Assembly (NCBI RefSeq): GCF_002205795.1 | Contig: NZ_NIUY01000001.1 | Coordinates: 372,001 to 436,000 of the forward strand | DNA: 64,000 bases | DNA from: Chryseobacterium sp. VAUSW3 | GTDB lineage: Bacteria; Bacteroidota; Bacteroidia; Flavobacteriales; Weeksellaceae | Direction of reading: 5' to 3' | In this document: piece after piece, positions 1 to 10,600 of the stretch | How positions within the stretch are numbered: position 1 is the first letter of the stretch | How the letters are laid out: every line of letters begins with the position of its first letter | Made by a program: the position numbers and the translations under genes | Notes under the pieces: model-generated | The model's input: the letters and a program-made list of their open reading frames with translations, nothing else | What the model was told of the DNA's origin: nothing | Databases searched by the model: none

Positions 1-95
1 TCCTGGGCAGACTGGATCTGTGCGCCTGTTATTATTGATGCGAACAAAAGCAGAAGGAATAATCCTGCTTTAAGCGAAGGTAATTTTTCTTTCAT
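1..95 (-). CDS. Secreted protein, N-terminal fragment (cut by window edge)
   Basis: Reading the minus strand from the ATG at 95 gives about 31 codons before the window edge. The start MKEKLPSLKAG is followed by a hydrophobic run (LFLLLLFASIITGA) and then AQIQSAQ, which looks like a signal peptide with cleavage near Ala-Gln. Nothing after the signal peptide is visible, so no function can be given. The adjacent downstream-facing adhesin genes make a secreted or surface protein plausible, but that is inference. Confidence 0.6.
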   Translation of the reverse strand, partial: MKEKLPSLKAGLFLLLLFASIITGAQIQSAQ

Positions 96-284
96 TGTGT
101 ATATTATTTGTGTATGAAGCGCTTTGGGACACGCTCTTGTAAAGGTAACAAAAACCAAATTCATTCTTACCGTGTAATCACCCTTTTTATGAAAATTTTT
201 AATAAGAACACTGTAAATAAAGTCTGAAAAGCGGTTTTTCTTACTTTTCAGCAAAGTTAGTTCAGCGCTGTGACAAAACCTGAC

Positions 285-460
285 AACCAGTGGATTTTTG
301 AGTGGATGAGTGATTGAGTATTTGAGTGCATAGTGGTTAGTGGCCTCAGCCCGCTCTCCAAAGTGTCCGCAATTCCGAGATACGCGGGATATTGCAGGAG
401 AGTAGTTGAGTGGATGAGTGATTGAGTATTTGAGTGTTGAGTAGTGGAATAATTGATTCC
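285..460. repeat. Low-complexity TTGAGTG/GTGATTGAG tract in the 96-641 gap
   Basis: The gap between the truncated gene and the first adhesin carries two near-identical stretches (about 297-330 and 403-440) built from GAGTGGATGAGTGATTGAG and TATTTGAGTG words. It is the complement of the CACTAACC/CACTCAATC tracts seen elsewhere in the window. The apparent open frame on the minus strand here is made of this repeat and is not taken as a gene. Confidence 0.6.
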
Positions 461-594
461 GCTCACCGCTCTGCGAAGTATATCCACTTCGAAGCCTTGT
501 TGTAACGATACATCTGTGGAGACGCTTAACGCGTGACAAAACATAGGGCATAAAAACAGACAGATCGGTAAGACCTGCCTACTCCGCTTTCAAC

Positions 595-620
595 AAAAAA
601 GCCCGGGAATTCCGGGCTTT
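595..620 (-). terminator. Rho-independent terminator of the first adhesin gene
   Basis: A perfect GCCCGG/CCGGGC stem with a five-base loop lies at 601-617 just after the stop of the 642-6755 gene. On the minus strand it is followed by a run of six T. Confidence 0.85.
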
Positions 621-641
621 ATCAGTATGGTCTCAGATGGT

Positions 642-3600
642 TTACTTCCTGATTTTTTTCGTAAACGTGTCGCCTCCTTTCAGCCGCACTTTAACGACAT
701 AGACTCCATCGGTCATCGCTGAAGCACTGAAGCGGAGTTCCCTGGCAGAGCCATTTATCGTGATCAGCAGTCTTCCGGAAGCATCAAATACCTCCACCTT
801 TTCCACGGTACGGTCTGCCCGAACGACAAAATCACTGCTATCCCGGTACACTTCCGTTGCGTTACGGCCAGAATCATCTGCAGCCAGGACCACCGCAGGT
901 TTGTACACAATCTCAAAACGGTTCGTAAAGTCTCCCGCTTCCGTGGTGAAGGCATAATCACCCGCGGTAAGGTCGGTCACGATATTCAGGACTTTGTCTT
1001 TCAGATAAATGCTTTGCCCGTTGGCGAATACCCCGATACGGTCAATGGCCCGTATGGTATAGTTCCCCGAAACATAATGTTTGTTACCTAATGCAATTAC
1101 ATCCGTATCTTCAAATGCCGCCCGGCCGTTGATCACCGTTTTATCGGTACCGGCAAGGCTGTAGAAGGCGTCCGACGCTCCGCTGCTCGGGTGGCGCGAA
1201 TCTTCAAGCCCGAAACTGTTGCTGCCTCCTTCAAAATAGACCACAGTATTGGTCAGATGCAGATCCGACGGGGTGATGAGCTGCAGGCGGTAGCGGTCTT
1301 TCAGAACCTCGCTTTTTCCGAAGAATCCACGGTCAGGCTGGTTAACGGTACGCTGGGTATTGCTGAAATTAAGGTCTTTATCCCCCAGATTTACTGCACG
1401 GATCAGGAAGCCCTGACCCACCTTGGCATAGCGGTAAAGACCGGCCACTTCTGTCGGCGTTCCAAGTGTTCCCGTATTGTTCCCTGCGTCACCTCCCGGT
1501 GCCGGGTTGCCTTCGTCGCTCAGCGCATTGTAAATTGCATAGCTGTATCCGTTGTAGGCACCGCCGTACTGCACGTAGGTATTGTTCACCCTGTTGTCCC
1601 AGAACCTGAATTCCGGCAGCATATTGGCGTCATTCTGTTCATAATAAAGTTTAAGGTCGAGGTTCGACGCATAAGGATTACCGATCAGGTTCCAGCCCCG
1701 TCCTGCGCTAGTTTTTGTTACCGTAACAGGGTGGCTGCCGTTGACCGGCTTGCCTTTGAAATGCGCCACCGAATCGGTATAGGTATCTATCGCCTCTTTC
1801 ACGGCGAATCCCTTTCCTATGATATTATAGTCTGCAGTGGCGGCATTGACGAAAAGATTCGTGGATTCCTTCAGTACCAAAACATAACGGGTATTGGAGG
1901 CCGCCCCGAAGAGCATTTTCATGTGCTGACCTTCCACCGGTGAGGCCAGGTAATTGTATTCCTTTCTGTCATCGGTAAAGGTCATGTTTCTTTTCACCGT
2001 AATTTTTCCGGTATTCTGCACATCATCCACCTGCAGCAGCTGCCCGTCGTTCTCGATGGTGAAGTTGGTTTCAGTACCCAGATGAACCAGTTTTTTACCG
2101 GCCTGGATGTAATCTCCCGGGGCGATTCTGACATTTTTGCCTGCGTTTACCGTAAGATTACCTTTCGCAACGAGGTTATTGGAGACTTCGGTATCGAAAT
2201 CATTATGCAGTTCGACCTCGTAAAAGATCTCAGGGTTAGCATGGTCATTTCCATTAATGATTTGGGGCGAATCACCCAGAAAACGTACCCTGCTGAAGCC
2301 CTCTTTGAAGGAATCCACCCCCGCAGCACTGTTCCAGTCGCCGTAAATATCAACATTTGCATAAACATTCGACAGGTCAAGAGAACCTGATCCCGTCACC
2401 GAAAGATCACCGTAAATAATGAGGGCGCCCGGACTGCTGCCCCCCATTTCTACAGAATTCCCAATGATGCTGAGATTTCTCACTTCCGCGGTATCACTGT
2501 AAAGATCTGAAAATGCGGCAGTCGTATTGATGACTGCTTTAACGGTGCCCGTACTTCCGGTAATGACATCCGTAAAACGGTCCGGAACCCTCAGGCTTTC
2601 CCAGTTACTGCAGTAAAACCAGTTGGTATCTGAAGTGGATACCCACGTTCCGTCGGGCTTTCCTGCCGTTCTTACGAAAGATCTTCCTGCCCTGCCGGAA
2701 CTGAAGTTAGCCGGTTCGAGGTTATAACGCCCTGTACTGTAAGTCCAGTTCGGTGAACTGTTCACCGCTGACATGATTTCCCTGAAACTGCCGGAATGCA
2801 GTTTATCATTCTGATAATACCCTGAATTGGTAGTGCTTCCCGAGCCCTCAAGATTAAAGCACTCCAGGAATGCCGGAAGCCTGGAGGTACGGTCAGTGGA
2901 TTTGCTGCCGCCGCTGTTCGCGGAAGAAAGTGGCACCCAGCCTGTTCTGTTGGTTAAACCGTGAAGCAGCGTTCCGTGGAGAATATAGTTGGCTTCACCC
3001 GGCTGAAGATCCCCATCGGATACAAAATCACCCTGTACCAGATAAATCTGGTCAAAACCTGAAGTGGAAATATTGGGTACCGTATCTGTACCGAAAGGGA
3101 GCGATGCACTGAAATCCGCTGTCCTGTCTGTCAGTACATTATCTGTCCCGATCACGGCTACAGAACTGAAAAACGCGGGTGTACCGCTGGTTCTGATCCT
3201 AAGCACCGATCCGGAAGCAATTGCCGTGCTGCCATTGTACTTAATTTTGGCAACGCCCGGATTTTCTTCTGCAAAATCACCGGAGCCACCCCATTTATCG
3301 GTACGTACATTAGCGGCAGCACCTGCTTCGTAGCGGGAATTCACAAAAGAGAACTCGGTCCCCGGTTTAATATCGGTCAGCGTAGCAATCAGATACTCAT
3401 CATTGACACCACTGCCCTCATACTGACCGTCGTAGCCAACAAAAAAGAGTTCTCCCGGTTTAAATACGGTAAAATTATTATTAGGGATCACAGCTATTTC
3501 TTCGCCTTTACTCCAGGAGCTGCCGTTCCTTACAAACAGTTCTACGTAATACGTTGTGCCGTTGGCAAGTCCGGAAATCAGTACTGCATTTCCGCCGCCC

Positions 3601-6600
3601 TTATAAACGACCTGATTGGGTGCGGAATAAACAGCATTTGCGGTGTAGGCAGAACCGTCACCTGCAGGAAGAAATGTGATGCCTGCAGCAGTAGTCACCA
3701 CCGCCATCACCTCATCAAAGCAGGCAGAAGAAGGATTGAGCCAGCTGATTTGGGCGCTACCGTCTCCCGGCGTAGCCGCAGGGAAATTCACATCCGGCAC
3801 GCCAGTCACCTGAGTGGTCGTGGTAACGCCCGAGTAGAGCACGGCAGTACTGCCGTTTGCATTGTAGGCATAGAGTGCAAAAGTATAAGAGGTATTATTG
3901 CTTAACCCGGTGACGGTTACATTCGTCCCGGTGCCCCGGTAAACAACGCGTGAGTTAGGGGTGGTGCTTCCAAACGTAGGAGCTGCACCATAATTTAAAT
4001 CAAAGGCCTGACTCTGGGCATTGATACCGCTGACCGAATGTGGAGTGGCTCCCTGTCTCATCACCAGAAGGTATCCGTCTGCACCGCCCTCAGGAGCATT
4101 CCAGCTCAACTGTTGGGTGGTTGCGGTAGTGCAGATTTTTGTAAAGGCCGTTGGTGTTTCCGGAGCCTTAAGCGTAGTCAGTTGTCCGGTCGCCGGAGAG
4201 ACCAGATTGTAGCAGTGTGTAGCAGCATTGTATTCGTACACCGCAAAATGATAGGTTGAGCCACTGGTTAAACCGGTAAGATTTACCGCGGTTCCGGGGC
4301 CGCTGTACACGACAAAATTACTTGTCCCGATTTCTGTTCCGCTGCCGAAAGCAGTATTGGCCGTGTAAGCTGTTCCAGGTACAGGTTCAGCATCTACAGG
4401 AGCATTGGCTTTTGCAAGAACCAGCACTGCCTCGCCATTACCGCGGGTCCAGTTTACCGTTGCCGTTGTCGCTAATATATTGGTGGCTGAAAAGCTGGTG
4501 GCCTGCGCGGTTGGGGAAGTGCAGGGTGTGTAACAGGTCCAGGAAATATCGTCAACTACTACTTGATTACCGGTGATATTTCTTATTTCTACAATAACAT
4601 TTCCTGTAATATTAATGTTATCTATCGTAAAGGTATACACTGTTGTGTCAGTACCGGAAGCACTTCCAAACTTAATTGATTTCCCCCTTGACACTCCGTT
4701 AACAAACAATTCAACCTGCCTATCACCATTTCCTGTGAATGCTTTTCTTAGACTACAGGTAAAACTTCCGATTCCACCGGATACAGTTGCGGAAGTGAGC
4801 TTACTGCCGGAGGATTGTTGTCTCAACATAATCCCTTTACCATTAATACCGTAAGTCGATTCGTCCCTTGATGCAATATAGCTCCAGGTGGTCATATCCC
4901 CAACAAATGAACCATCTCCATAGGATGCAGTCGCCGTTGAATTGGTAAAGGATTCGAAACCGCACGGCCCTGTGTACACCTCCCACTGCGCATAAAGCGT
5001 TTTATCTCCTAAGGTGCTCATGGTATAGGCTGCACTGTTGGCATACGCCGTTCCGGAACCGTCCGCGGCAGTATTCCATTCTTTAAAGGCGTAACCGGTT
5101 CTGGCAAATGCATTTGCTGTTAAGTTGGCGGTGGCGTGATAGGCAATTGGCTGATTGCTCATGGTACCCGTAGCGTCAGCATGGTTTTTATTGAAAATAA
5201 TGTAATAGGTATTAGCGGTCCATTTAGCGTAGAGGGTGACATTTGCCGTTCCCATAGTGTACGCAGCACCGTCACCATATGCCACAATACCTCCGGCGGT
5301 GGTTGCCCAACCTGCAAAAGTATAACCGGTTCTGTTATATCCGTTCAGGTTCAGAGACGCGGTTGCATCAGTAGCAAGGGTCTGAACAGGAGTCGAGCCC
5401 GCGGTTGCTCCGTTACCGTTAAAGGTGATGGTATTGTTATTGGCTGTCCATTGCGCATACAACGTCTCATCTGCCGTAAAATCATATAGAGCCCCGTCGC
5501 TGTACGCAGTACCGGAACCATTCGCGACCGTGTTCCATCCGGCAAAAGTATAGCCGGCACGGGTAATTATACTGGAATTGGAGGTAAGAGGGGTTGGGGT
5601 ACATGCCGTCTGTAGTGCCATAGAACCTGAACCACCGTTTGCGTTAAAGCTGACCGTTTTTAAAGTGGAAAGCCACCGGGCATACAAAGTCGTATCTGAA
5701 TTGAGGGTTAAAGGGGCTCCGGGCGCATAAGACGTTCCGCTTCCATTAGCACCGGTATTCCATCCATTAAAAGTAGCGCAGGTTTTAATAAGACTGCCGG
5801 TATTTCCTGAAACGGTAACTGTACCACCTGCAGAATAAGACCCACCAGCAGGCGGAGTTCCACCGCTATTTCCGTTACCGTCATAGATTAAGGTGTAAGA
5901 ACTTGGGTTTACGGTCAAAGGATAGCTCAAAGTCGCAGCACAGTAGGTGCTGCTAGCCGCAGTGGATGCGATAATATTAGCTGTTCCGGGTCCTACAAGC
6001 GTTACTTCACCTGTTGTCACATTAACTGTCGCCACACCCGTATTCGAACTGCTGTACGTAACAGCACCGGTGCTGTTGGTGGTGAAAATATTGGTAAAGG
6101 GTGCATCGCCCAGAGTTTTAGTAACTAACGCTGTTGCGAAACTTTGAGTGGGGGTAGTACAAGTAGAAGATACTATACCATTCACCTCAATGTCGTTGCC
6201 TGTTGCATCACCAGGACCACCACTTCCTCCAGTGGATTCAGCATAAGAATATAATCTGTATGTGACAGCAGATGTTGTGTTTCCCTGTGAAAATGCAAAA
6301 GTAAATTTTTGTGTAGAGGTATTATCAGTAACATTTTTTACTGTATCGAGATCGGATGCGTAACCATCCACCGAACTTCTTATTGCAATTTGCGTATTAC
6401 CCGTTCCTGATCTTTGCCACTGTACAACAATAGATGACACACTAAACTGGTAACCTGAATTAGGAGTAATAGTGAATTCCATATACTTATTACCAGATAC
6501 TGCGTTTGCAATACTTGTAACAGCCCAGTTTGTTGCATTAAATCTTCCTCCGTTTGCTGCAGCTGTTAAGCCCACTCCTCGCGATATGGTGGATGAAGAT

Positions 6601-6755
6601 AAGTTGGCATCGTTAACATTTGAATTTGCTGTTGTTTCGTCTCCTGCTAATGCGGAAAATTCAAAAGTGAGGATTTGCCCCCACGCCGCGGTAGAAACAA
6701 AAAAGAATAGAGCTGCCAAAAGCGATTTACAGAAAGAATATAAAGCTGTTTTCAT
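642..6755 (-). CDS. Giant T9SS-secreted surface protein with InlB-type and Fn3 repeats
   Basis: The 2037-residue product starts with a signal peptide (about 1-26, ending AAWG-Q). Next come a beta-rich N-domain (about 28-195), a bacterial Ig-like segment (about 200-285) and four InlB B-repeat (Listeria-Bacteroides) units at about 287-592, each with a GYTFAGWNT-like core and a closing TLYAxW. A beta-sandwich region (about 597-755), roughly three Fn3-like domains (about 760-1105) and a long segment shared with the next gene follow. The last ~80 residues are a type A T9SS sorting domain (VEVFDASGRLL, DGVYVVKVRL, ending KKIRK). It should cross the outer membrane by T9SS and be anchored or released at the surface. 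An adhesin role is inference. It ends in its own terminator. Confidence 0.9.
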   Translation of the reverse strand: MKTALYSFCKSLLAALFFFVSTAAWGQILTFEFSALAGDETTANSNVNDANLSSSTISRGVGLTAAANGGRFNATNWAVTSIANAVSGNKYMEFTITPNSGYQFSVSSIVVQWQRSGTGNTQIAIRSSVDGYASDLDTVKNVTDNTSTQKFTFAFSQGNTTSAVTYRLYSYAESTGGSGGPGDATGNDIEVNGIVSSTCTTPTQSFATALVTKTLGDAPFTNIFTTNSTGAVTYSSSNTGVATVNVTTGEVTLVGPGTANIIASTAASSTYCAATLSYPLTVNPSSYTLIYDGNGNSGGTPPAGGSYSAGGTVTVSGNTGSLIKTCATFNGWNTGANGSGTSYAPGAPLTLNSDTTLYARWLSTLKTVSFNANGGSGSMALQTACTPTPLTSNSSIITRAGYTFAGWNTVANGSGTAYSDGALYDFTADETLYAQWTANNNTITFNGNGATAGSTPVQTLATDATASLNLNGYNRTGYTFAGWATTAGGIVAYGDGAAYTMGTANVTLYAKWTANTYYIIFNKNHADATGTMSNQPIAYHATANLTANAFARTGYAFKEWNTAADGSGTAYANSAAYTMSTLGDKTLYAQWEVYTGPCGFESFTNSTATASYGDGSFVGDMTTWSYIASRDESTYGINGKGIMLRQQSSGSKLTSATVSGGIGSFTCSLRKAFTGNGDRQVELFVNGVSRGKSIKFGSASGTDTTVYTFTIDNINITGNVIVEIRNITGNQVVVDDISWTCYTPCTSPTAQATSFSATNILATTATVNWTRGNGEAVLVLAKANAPVDAEPVPGTAYTANTAFGSGTEIGTSNFVVYSGPGTAVNLTGLTSGSTYHFAVYEYNAATHCYNLVSPATGQLTTLKAPETPTAFTKICTTATTQQLSWNAPEGGADGYLLVMRQGATPHSVSGINAQSQAFDLNYGAAPTFGSTTPNSRVVYRGTGTNVTVTGLSNNTSYTFALYAYNANGSTAVLYSGVTTTTQVTGVPDVNFPAATPGDGSAQISWLNPSSACFDEVMAVVTTAAGITFLPAGDGSAYTANAVYSAPNQVVYKGGGNAVLISGLANGTTYYVELFVRNGSSWSKGEEIAVIPNNNFTVFKPGELFFVGYDGQYEGSGVNDEYLIATLTDIKPGTEFSFVNSRYEAGAAANVRTDKWGGSGDFAEENPGVAKIKYNGSTAIASGSVLRIRTSGTPAFFSSVAVIGTDNVLTDRTADFSASLPFGTDTVPNISTSGFDQIYLVQGDFVSDGDLQPGEANYILHGTLLHGLTNRTGWVPLSSANSGGSKSTDRTSRLPAFLECFNLEGSGSTTNSGYYQNDKLHSGSFREIMSAVNSSPNWTYSTGRYNLEPANFSSGRAGRSFVRTAGKPDGTWVSTSDTNWFYCSNWESLRVPDRFTDVITGSTGTVKAVINTTAAFSDLYSDTAEVRNLSIIGNSVEMGGSSPGALIIYGDLSVTGSGSLDLSNVYANVDIYGDWNSAAGVDSFKEGFSRVRFLGDSPQIINGNDHANPEIFYEVELHNDFDTEVSNNLVAKGNLTVNAGKNVRIAPGDYIQAGKKLVHLGTETNFTIENDGQLLQVDDVQNTGKITVKRNMTFTDDRKEYNYLASPVEGQHMKMLFGAASNTRYVLVLKESTNLFVNAATADYNIIGKGFAVKEAIDTYTDSVAHFKGKPVNGSHPVTVTKTSAGRGWNLIGNPYASNLDLKLYYEQNDANMLPEFRFWDNRVNNTYVQYGGAYNGYSYAIYNALSDEGNPAPGGDAGNNTGTLGTPTEVAGLYRYAKVGQGFLIRAVNLGDKDLNFSNTQRTVNQPDRGFFGKSEVLKDRYRLQLITPSDLHLTNTVVYFEGGSNSFGLEDSRHPSSGASDAFYSLAGTDKTVINGRAAFEDTDVIALGNKHYVSGNYTIRAIDRIGVFANGQSIYLKDKVLNIVTDLTAGDYAFTTEAGDFTNRFEIVYKPAVVLAADDSGRNATEVYRDSSDFVVRADRTVEKVEVFDASGRLLITINGSARELRFSASAMTDGVYVVKVRLKGGDTFTKKIRK

Positions 6756-6800
6756 GGTCTAACAAATTTATTAAGAGACGGTTGCCATTATTTGGGAGAG

Positions 6801-6808
6801 CAAAATTA
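6801..6808 (-). promoter_or_regulatory. TAnnTTTG -7 box, first adhesin gene
   Basis: The minus strand reads TAATTTTG 46-53 bases upstream of the start at 6755, matching the Bacteroidota -7 consensus. No convincing -33 TTTG at normal spacing was found. Confidence 0.45.
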
Positions 6809-6859
6809 CAAAATATTCAAATCGCTTTGCTGAAATTTTAAAAAATTTGCAAAGAATTA

Positions 6860-7551
6860 TCATTTGGTTAACATCATTTCAAATAATCGTTTGCTACGGT
6901 TGAAGCATCCTCAAATATCGTATCATTATATTCTCTATACTTCATCAGGGTTTCGGGTGTTTCTTTTTCTGCATCTGCCGCTACATTCCGGATTTCTGCA
7001 GGGTGGCTTCGGGAGCCTCAGCCACCGACGCTTACAGCGTGAGAAAACGCGGGATGTTGGGTGCACGATAATGGGTGTCTGACTGATTCGTGATTGAGTA
7101 ATGGAGTGGTTTGGTGGTTTAGTCGTTTAGTGATAAGGTAGTTTAGTGCTTAGGAAGTGAATAACCATATGATAAAGAGAGTTCCCTTCCCATGCTTTGG
7201 ACAGACGCTTACAGCGTGACAAAGGCCTTCTTTGCAAAACCCGAATGATCAAGACACTTTTGTCACACCGAAGGGGTCTCACCGCGGTGAAGCCGAAACG
7301 ATGCAGGCATTTACCCAATTACTCAACCACTAACCCATTAACCCACTCCAGCCGCCTTCAGGAGCCTCAGCCACCAGCAGAGCATTATTGATAAGTGATG
7401 AGCCATAAGTGATAAGTGATTAAGGGTGCTCCGGTCGGTTTGGAGATAGCTTCCAAAACCAAGCTTCCAGCTTCCCTCTCCCAGCTTCCAGCACTCAACC
7501 ACTAACCCACTTGACCACTCACCCACTATCCCACTATCACACTATCCCACT
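6860..7551. repeat. Repeat-filled gap between the two adhesin genes
   Basis: This gap holds no supportable gene. It contains GCTTACAGCGTGAcAAA words (7027-7050, 7205-7222), a TTGTCAC...TCTCACCGCGGTGAAGCC segment (about 7259-7300) related to segments at 39806, 40515 and 40700, and CACTAACCCACT low-complexity tracts (about 7081-7140 and 7318-7550). Confidence 0.6.
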
Positions 7552-7575
7552 AAAAAACCCCGGCTGAACCGGGGC
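7552..7575 (-). terminator. Rho-independent terminator of the second adhesin gene
   Basis: A CCCCGG/CCGGGG stem with a CTGAA loop at 7558-7574 is followed on the minus strand by six T. It lies 26 bases after the stop of the gene at 7601-12160. Confidence 0.85.
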
Positions 7576-7600
7576 TTCTGTATGAATATGGACAGGACTG

Positions 7601-10600
7601 CTATTTCCTGATTTTTGCTGTCATCACTTCACCGTCTTTCAGGGTGGTTTTCAATACATACATTCCATCTGCGAGACGGTCGGCGGCAAAACGGAGTTCT
7701 TTACCGCTGCCTTTCAGCGTGAAGATCAAACGGCCCGAAGCATCGTAAAGTTCCAAATAGCTGATTGCTTTATCCGAAGAACGGATGACGAAATCAGCGG
7801 CATCGCGGTAAACCTCAACCTTCGCAAGGTCTTTGGTGTCAGTGGCCAGCACGACACCCGGTCTGTACACGATTTCAAAACGGTTCGTAAACTCGCCGGA
7901 CTCACTCGTGAAGGTATAGTCACCCTGAGTAAGGTCGGTGAAGATATTCAGGGCTTTATCTTTCAGATAAATGCTTTGTCCGTTAGCGAAGACTCCTTCG
8001 AGGTCCACTGCCTGAATCCTGTAGGTTCCCGCTGTAAAATGACGGGTACCCAGCGGAATCACATCACTGCTGTCGAACATGCTTCTGCCGTTGATGACCA
8101 CTTTGGCGTCGCCCGCATAGGTAAAGAGCGCATCTGAAGCAGCGGAGTTCGGGATTCGGGCATCTTCAGGGCCGAAGGCATTACTGCCCTGAGGGAAATA
8201 CGTCACCGCATTCTGCACCACGAAATGCGCCGCAGTACTCAGCTGAAGGCGGTAGCGGTCATGCTGCGACTCTTTGCCGTAGAACACCGATCCGGTTTGG
8301 GTGGTTTCACGCATGGTATTGTTGAATTTTATGCTTGCTCCTCCCTGAAGGGCCCGGATCATGAACGCCTGGTTCACCTTTATGATCTTTCCGGGTGCCT
8401 TCAGCGTAGTATTTCCACCTCCCGGATTCGGATCCAGTCCCGGAGCCGCCGTTGACGTCTCACTGATGGCATTGAAAATGGCATAACTATACCCCTGATA
8501 GGCACCGCCCATCTGTACGTACGTCGCATTCACGGTGTTGTCCCAGAACCTGAAGTTGGCATCGATTTCAGGAGTGAAGAAGTTGGTCACTGAGTTTGCA
8601 TACAGCTTCACAATATCGATATTGGAAGGGTAAGGATTTCCGACCACATTATATCCTCTTCCGGCGCTGGTCCAGTCGAGATTAATACTGATGGTTCCAT
8701 TGTTCGGTACCCCTTTGTATTCTGCCTCATTGGCGGCAATTCCCTGGGTCGGCACACCGGTAAAACTTGTTTTGGGTTCTCTCACCGCAAAACCTTTTCC
8801 TTGTTTGGTGTAATCAGCTGCCGTAGCGTTTACAAAAAGGTTGGTGCTTTCATTGAGTTTCGTTACGTACGGAACGTGCGATGCTACGCCGCCATAGATT
8901 TCCTTCATGTTCTGGTTGTACACCGGAGATGAAAGGAAGTTGTATTCTCTGCGGGTGGCATCCGTCGATCCGGACCATGTAAACAGACGTCGTACCGAAA
9001 TAGGTCCCGTGTTAAGATTCGGATTCTCGTTAATCTGTTTCAGGTTGGCGTCTGATTTTACAATGAAATCGGTCGCTGCCCCGGTATTGACAATTGCGTC
9101 GGTTACCGTTAAAGAACCGTTGACCGTAAGTTTTCCGGTAGCCCCTGCAGTGGTTTCAATTCTGATGTTTTTGGCGAGTCCGGCAGTAGAAGCTCCTAAG
9201 ATCACAGGAGTCCTGATCACCACACATTTATCTTCAGAAGGCACTCCATATGGCTTCCAACTGTTGGCAGTTGTCCACTGCGTCCGTCCGGGGAAATCCC
9301 ATGTCTTATTATTGTTTTTTACAGTTACTGTACCGTCGGCAGTACATCCGTTACCGAGAGTAGCGGTAGCTTTCACCGTCCATTCGCTCCGATTTCGCAA
9401 TTGATCGGCATTCGGTCTCACACAGATTTGGTCTGTTGCGCCGTTATAAGGGGTTACACAGTCGCTGTTATAAATAATCGCATCCCCATTGGTTACGCTC
9501 CAGTCAAACGAAGTACTAAGAGGCCTTTCACCATAAAGCCTCACCGCATCAACCCCGGCGATATCCCCTGACCACTGGTTACTTGCTCCGAAAGAAGAAA
9601 TGACAAATCTCAGTTTGAAGTTGGCAGCGTTTTTATAGGCTGATAAGTCGAGCGATTCTTCTACCCATTTATTGGGAATCCCCACATTAGTTGTATATTT
9701 TTTAATTTCGGTCCAGGAGACTCCGTTATTTTGAGACACCTCCACACTGAAGTACTCAAGATCAGGGCGGATTCCTTCAAAGAAAGTGTACATATTAAAT
9801 TCTAACCGCAGGTTTAAAAAATTCCTCGTATCGAAAGATCCCGTCTGCGTGAGCCTGTTCAGCCTGTTGGAACCACCACCTACATCGGTAATCGCTAAGG
9901 CAAAGCCGTCACCGTTCAGACCTGATGCTAATGCAGGTTTTATGACGGTATAGTCCGCTCCTGGAACATACACACTTGACCTTCTTTGCCAATACGCTCT
10001 GCTAATGGTTTCTCCCGCAGCCACATTAGTGAACACCCCTAATCCCGACTCAAAGTTTTCATTGATCACTTCAACAGTTTCCTTATCACCTCCTGCAGAG
10101 ATACCTAAGGACTGTCCACCGGTATTATCACCGCAGAACTCTGCAAGGGTATTGTTAAAAGTGATTTCCGGCAAGGCATTGACTCTGGCCGTTATTTTAA
10201 TTCGTTTTTTGGATTCACACCCATTTACAGCAGTCTGTGCACTCGCATAATACGTATGGGTTTCATTAATTACCGGCGTCTGCCATGATTGGGTTGATGC
10301 ATAATTAACCACCGCTAACGGTACTGTTTCCGTTTCGGAATCATAGATATTTATCCTGGTTGCATTAGCAGCAGTAAAGTTAAAGGTAACTCTCCCGGAT
10401 CCGCAGATCTGATTGGCAGTAACACCTGTAATAGCAGCTCCGCAGGAAGGTATAACCTGGAATAAATAATCCTCTGTTTCACCGGATGCAATATTCTGAC
10501 ACGAATTAAAACCTGAATTATCAGAAATCCTGATTCTTAATCTGTAATAACCGGGGGTTTGAGCTTGAGGAACGGTAAATCCGAAAACCGTAAAGCCAAC

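Noticed and set aside
257-544. 95-codon minus-strand gene
   Set aside because: Its sequence is the TTGAGTG tract, which gives repeated HSNTQSLIHS words; there is no family match.
1191-1943. 250-codon plus-strand gene inside the first adhesin gene
   Set aside because: It is an antisense frame of a strongly supported T9SS protein.
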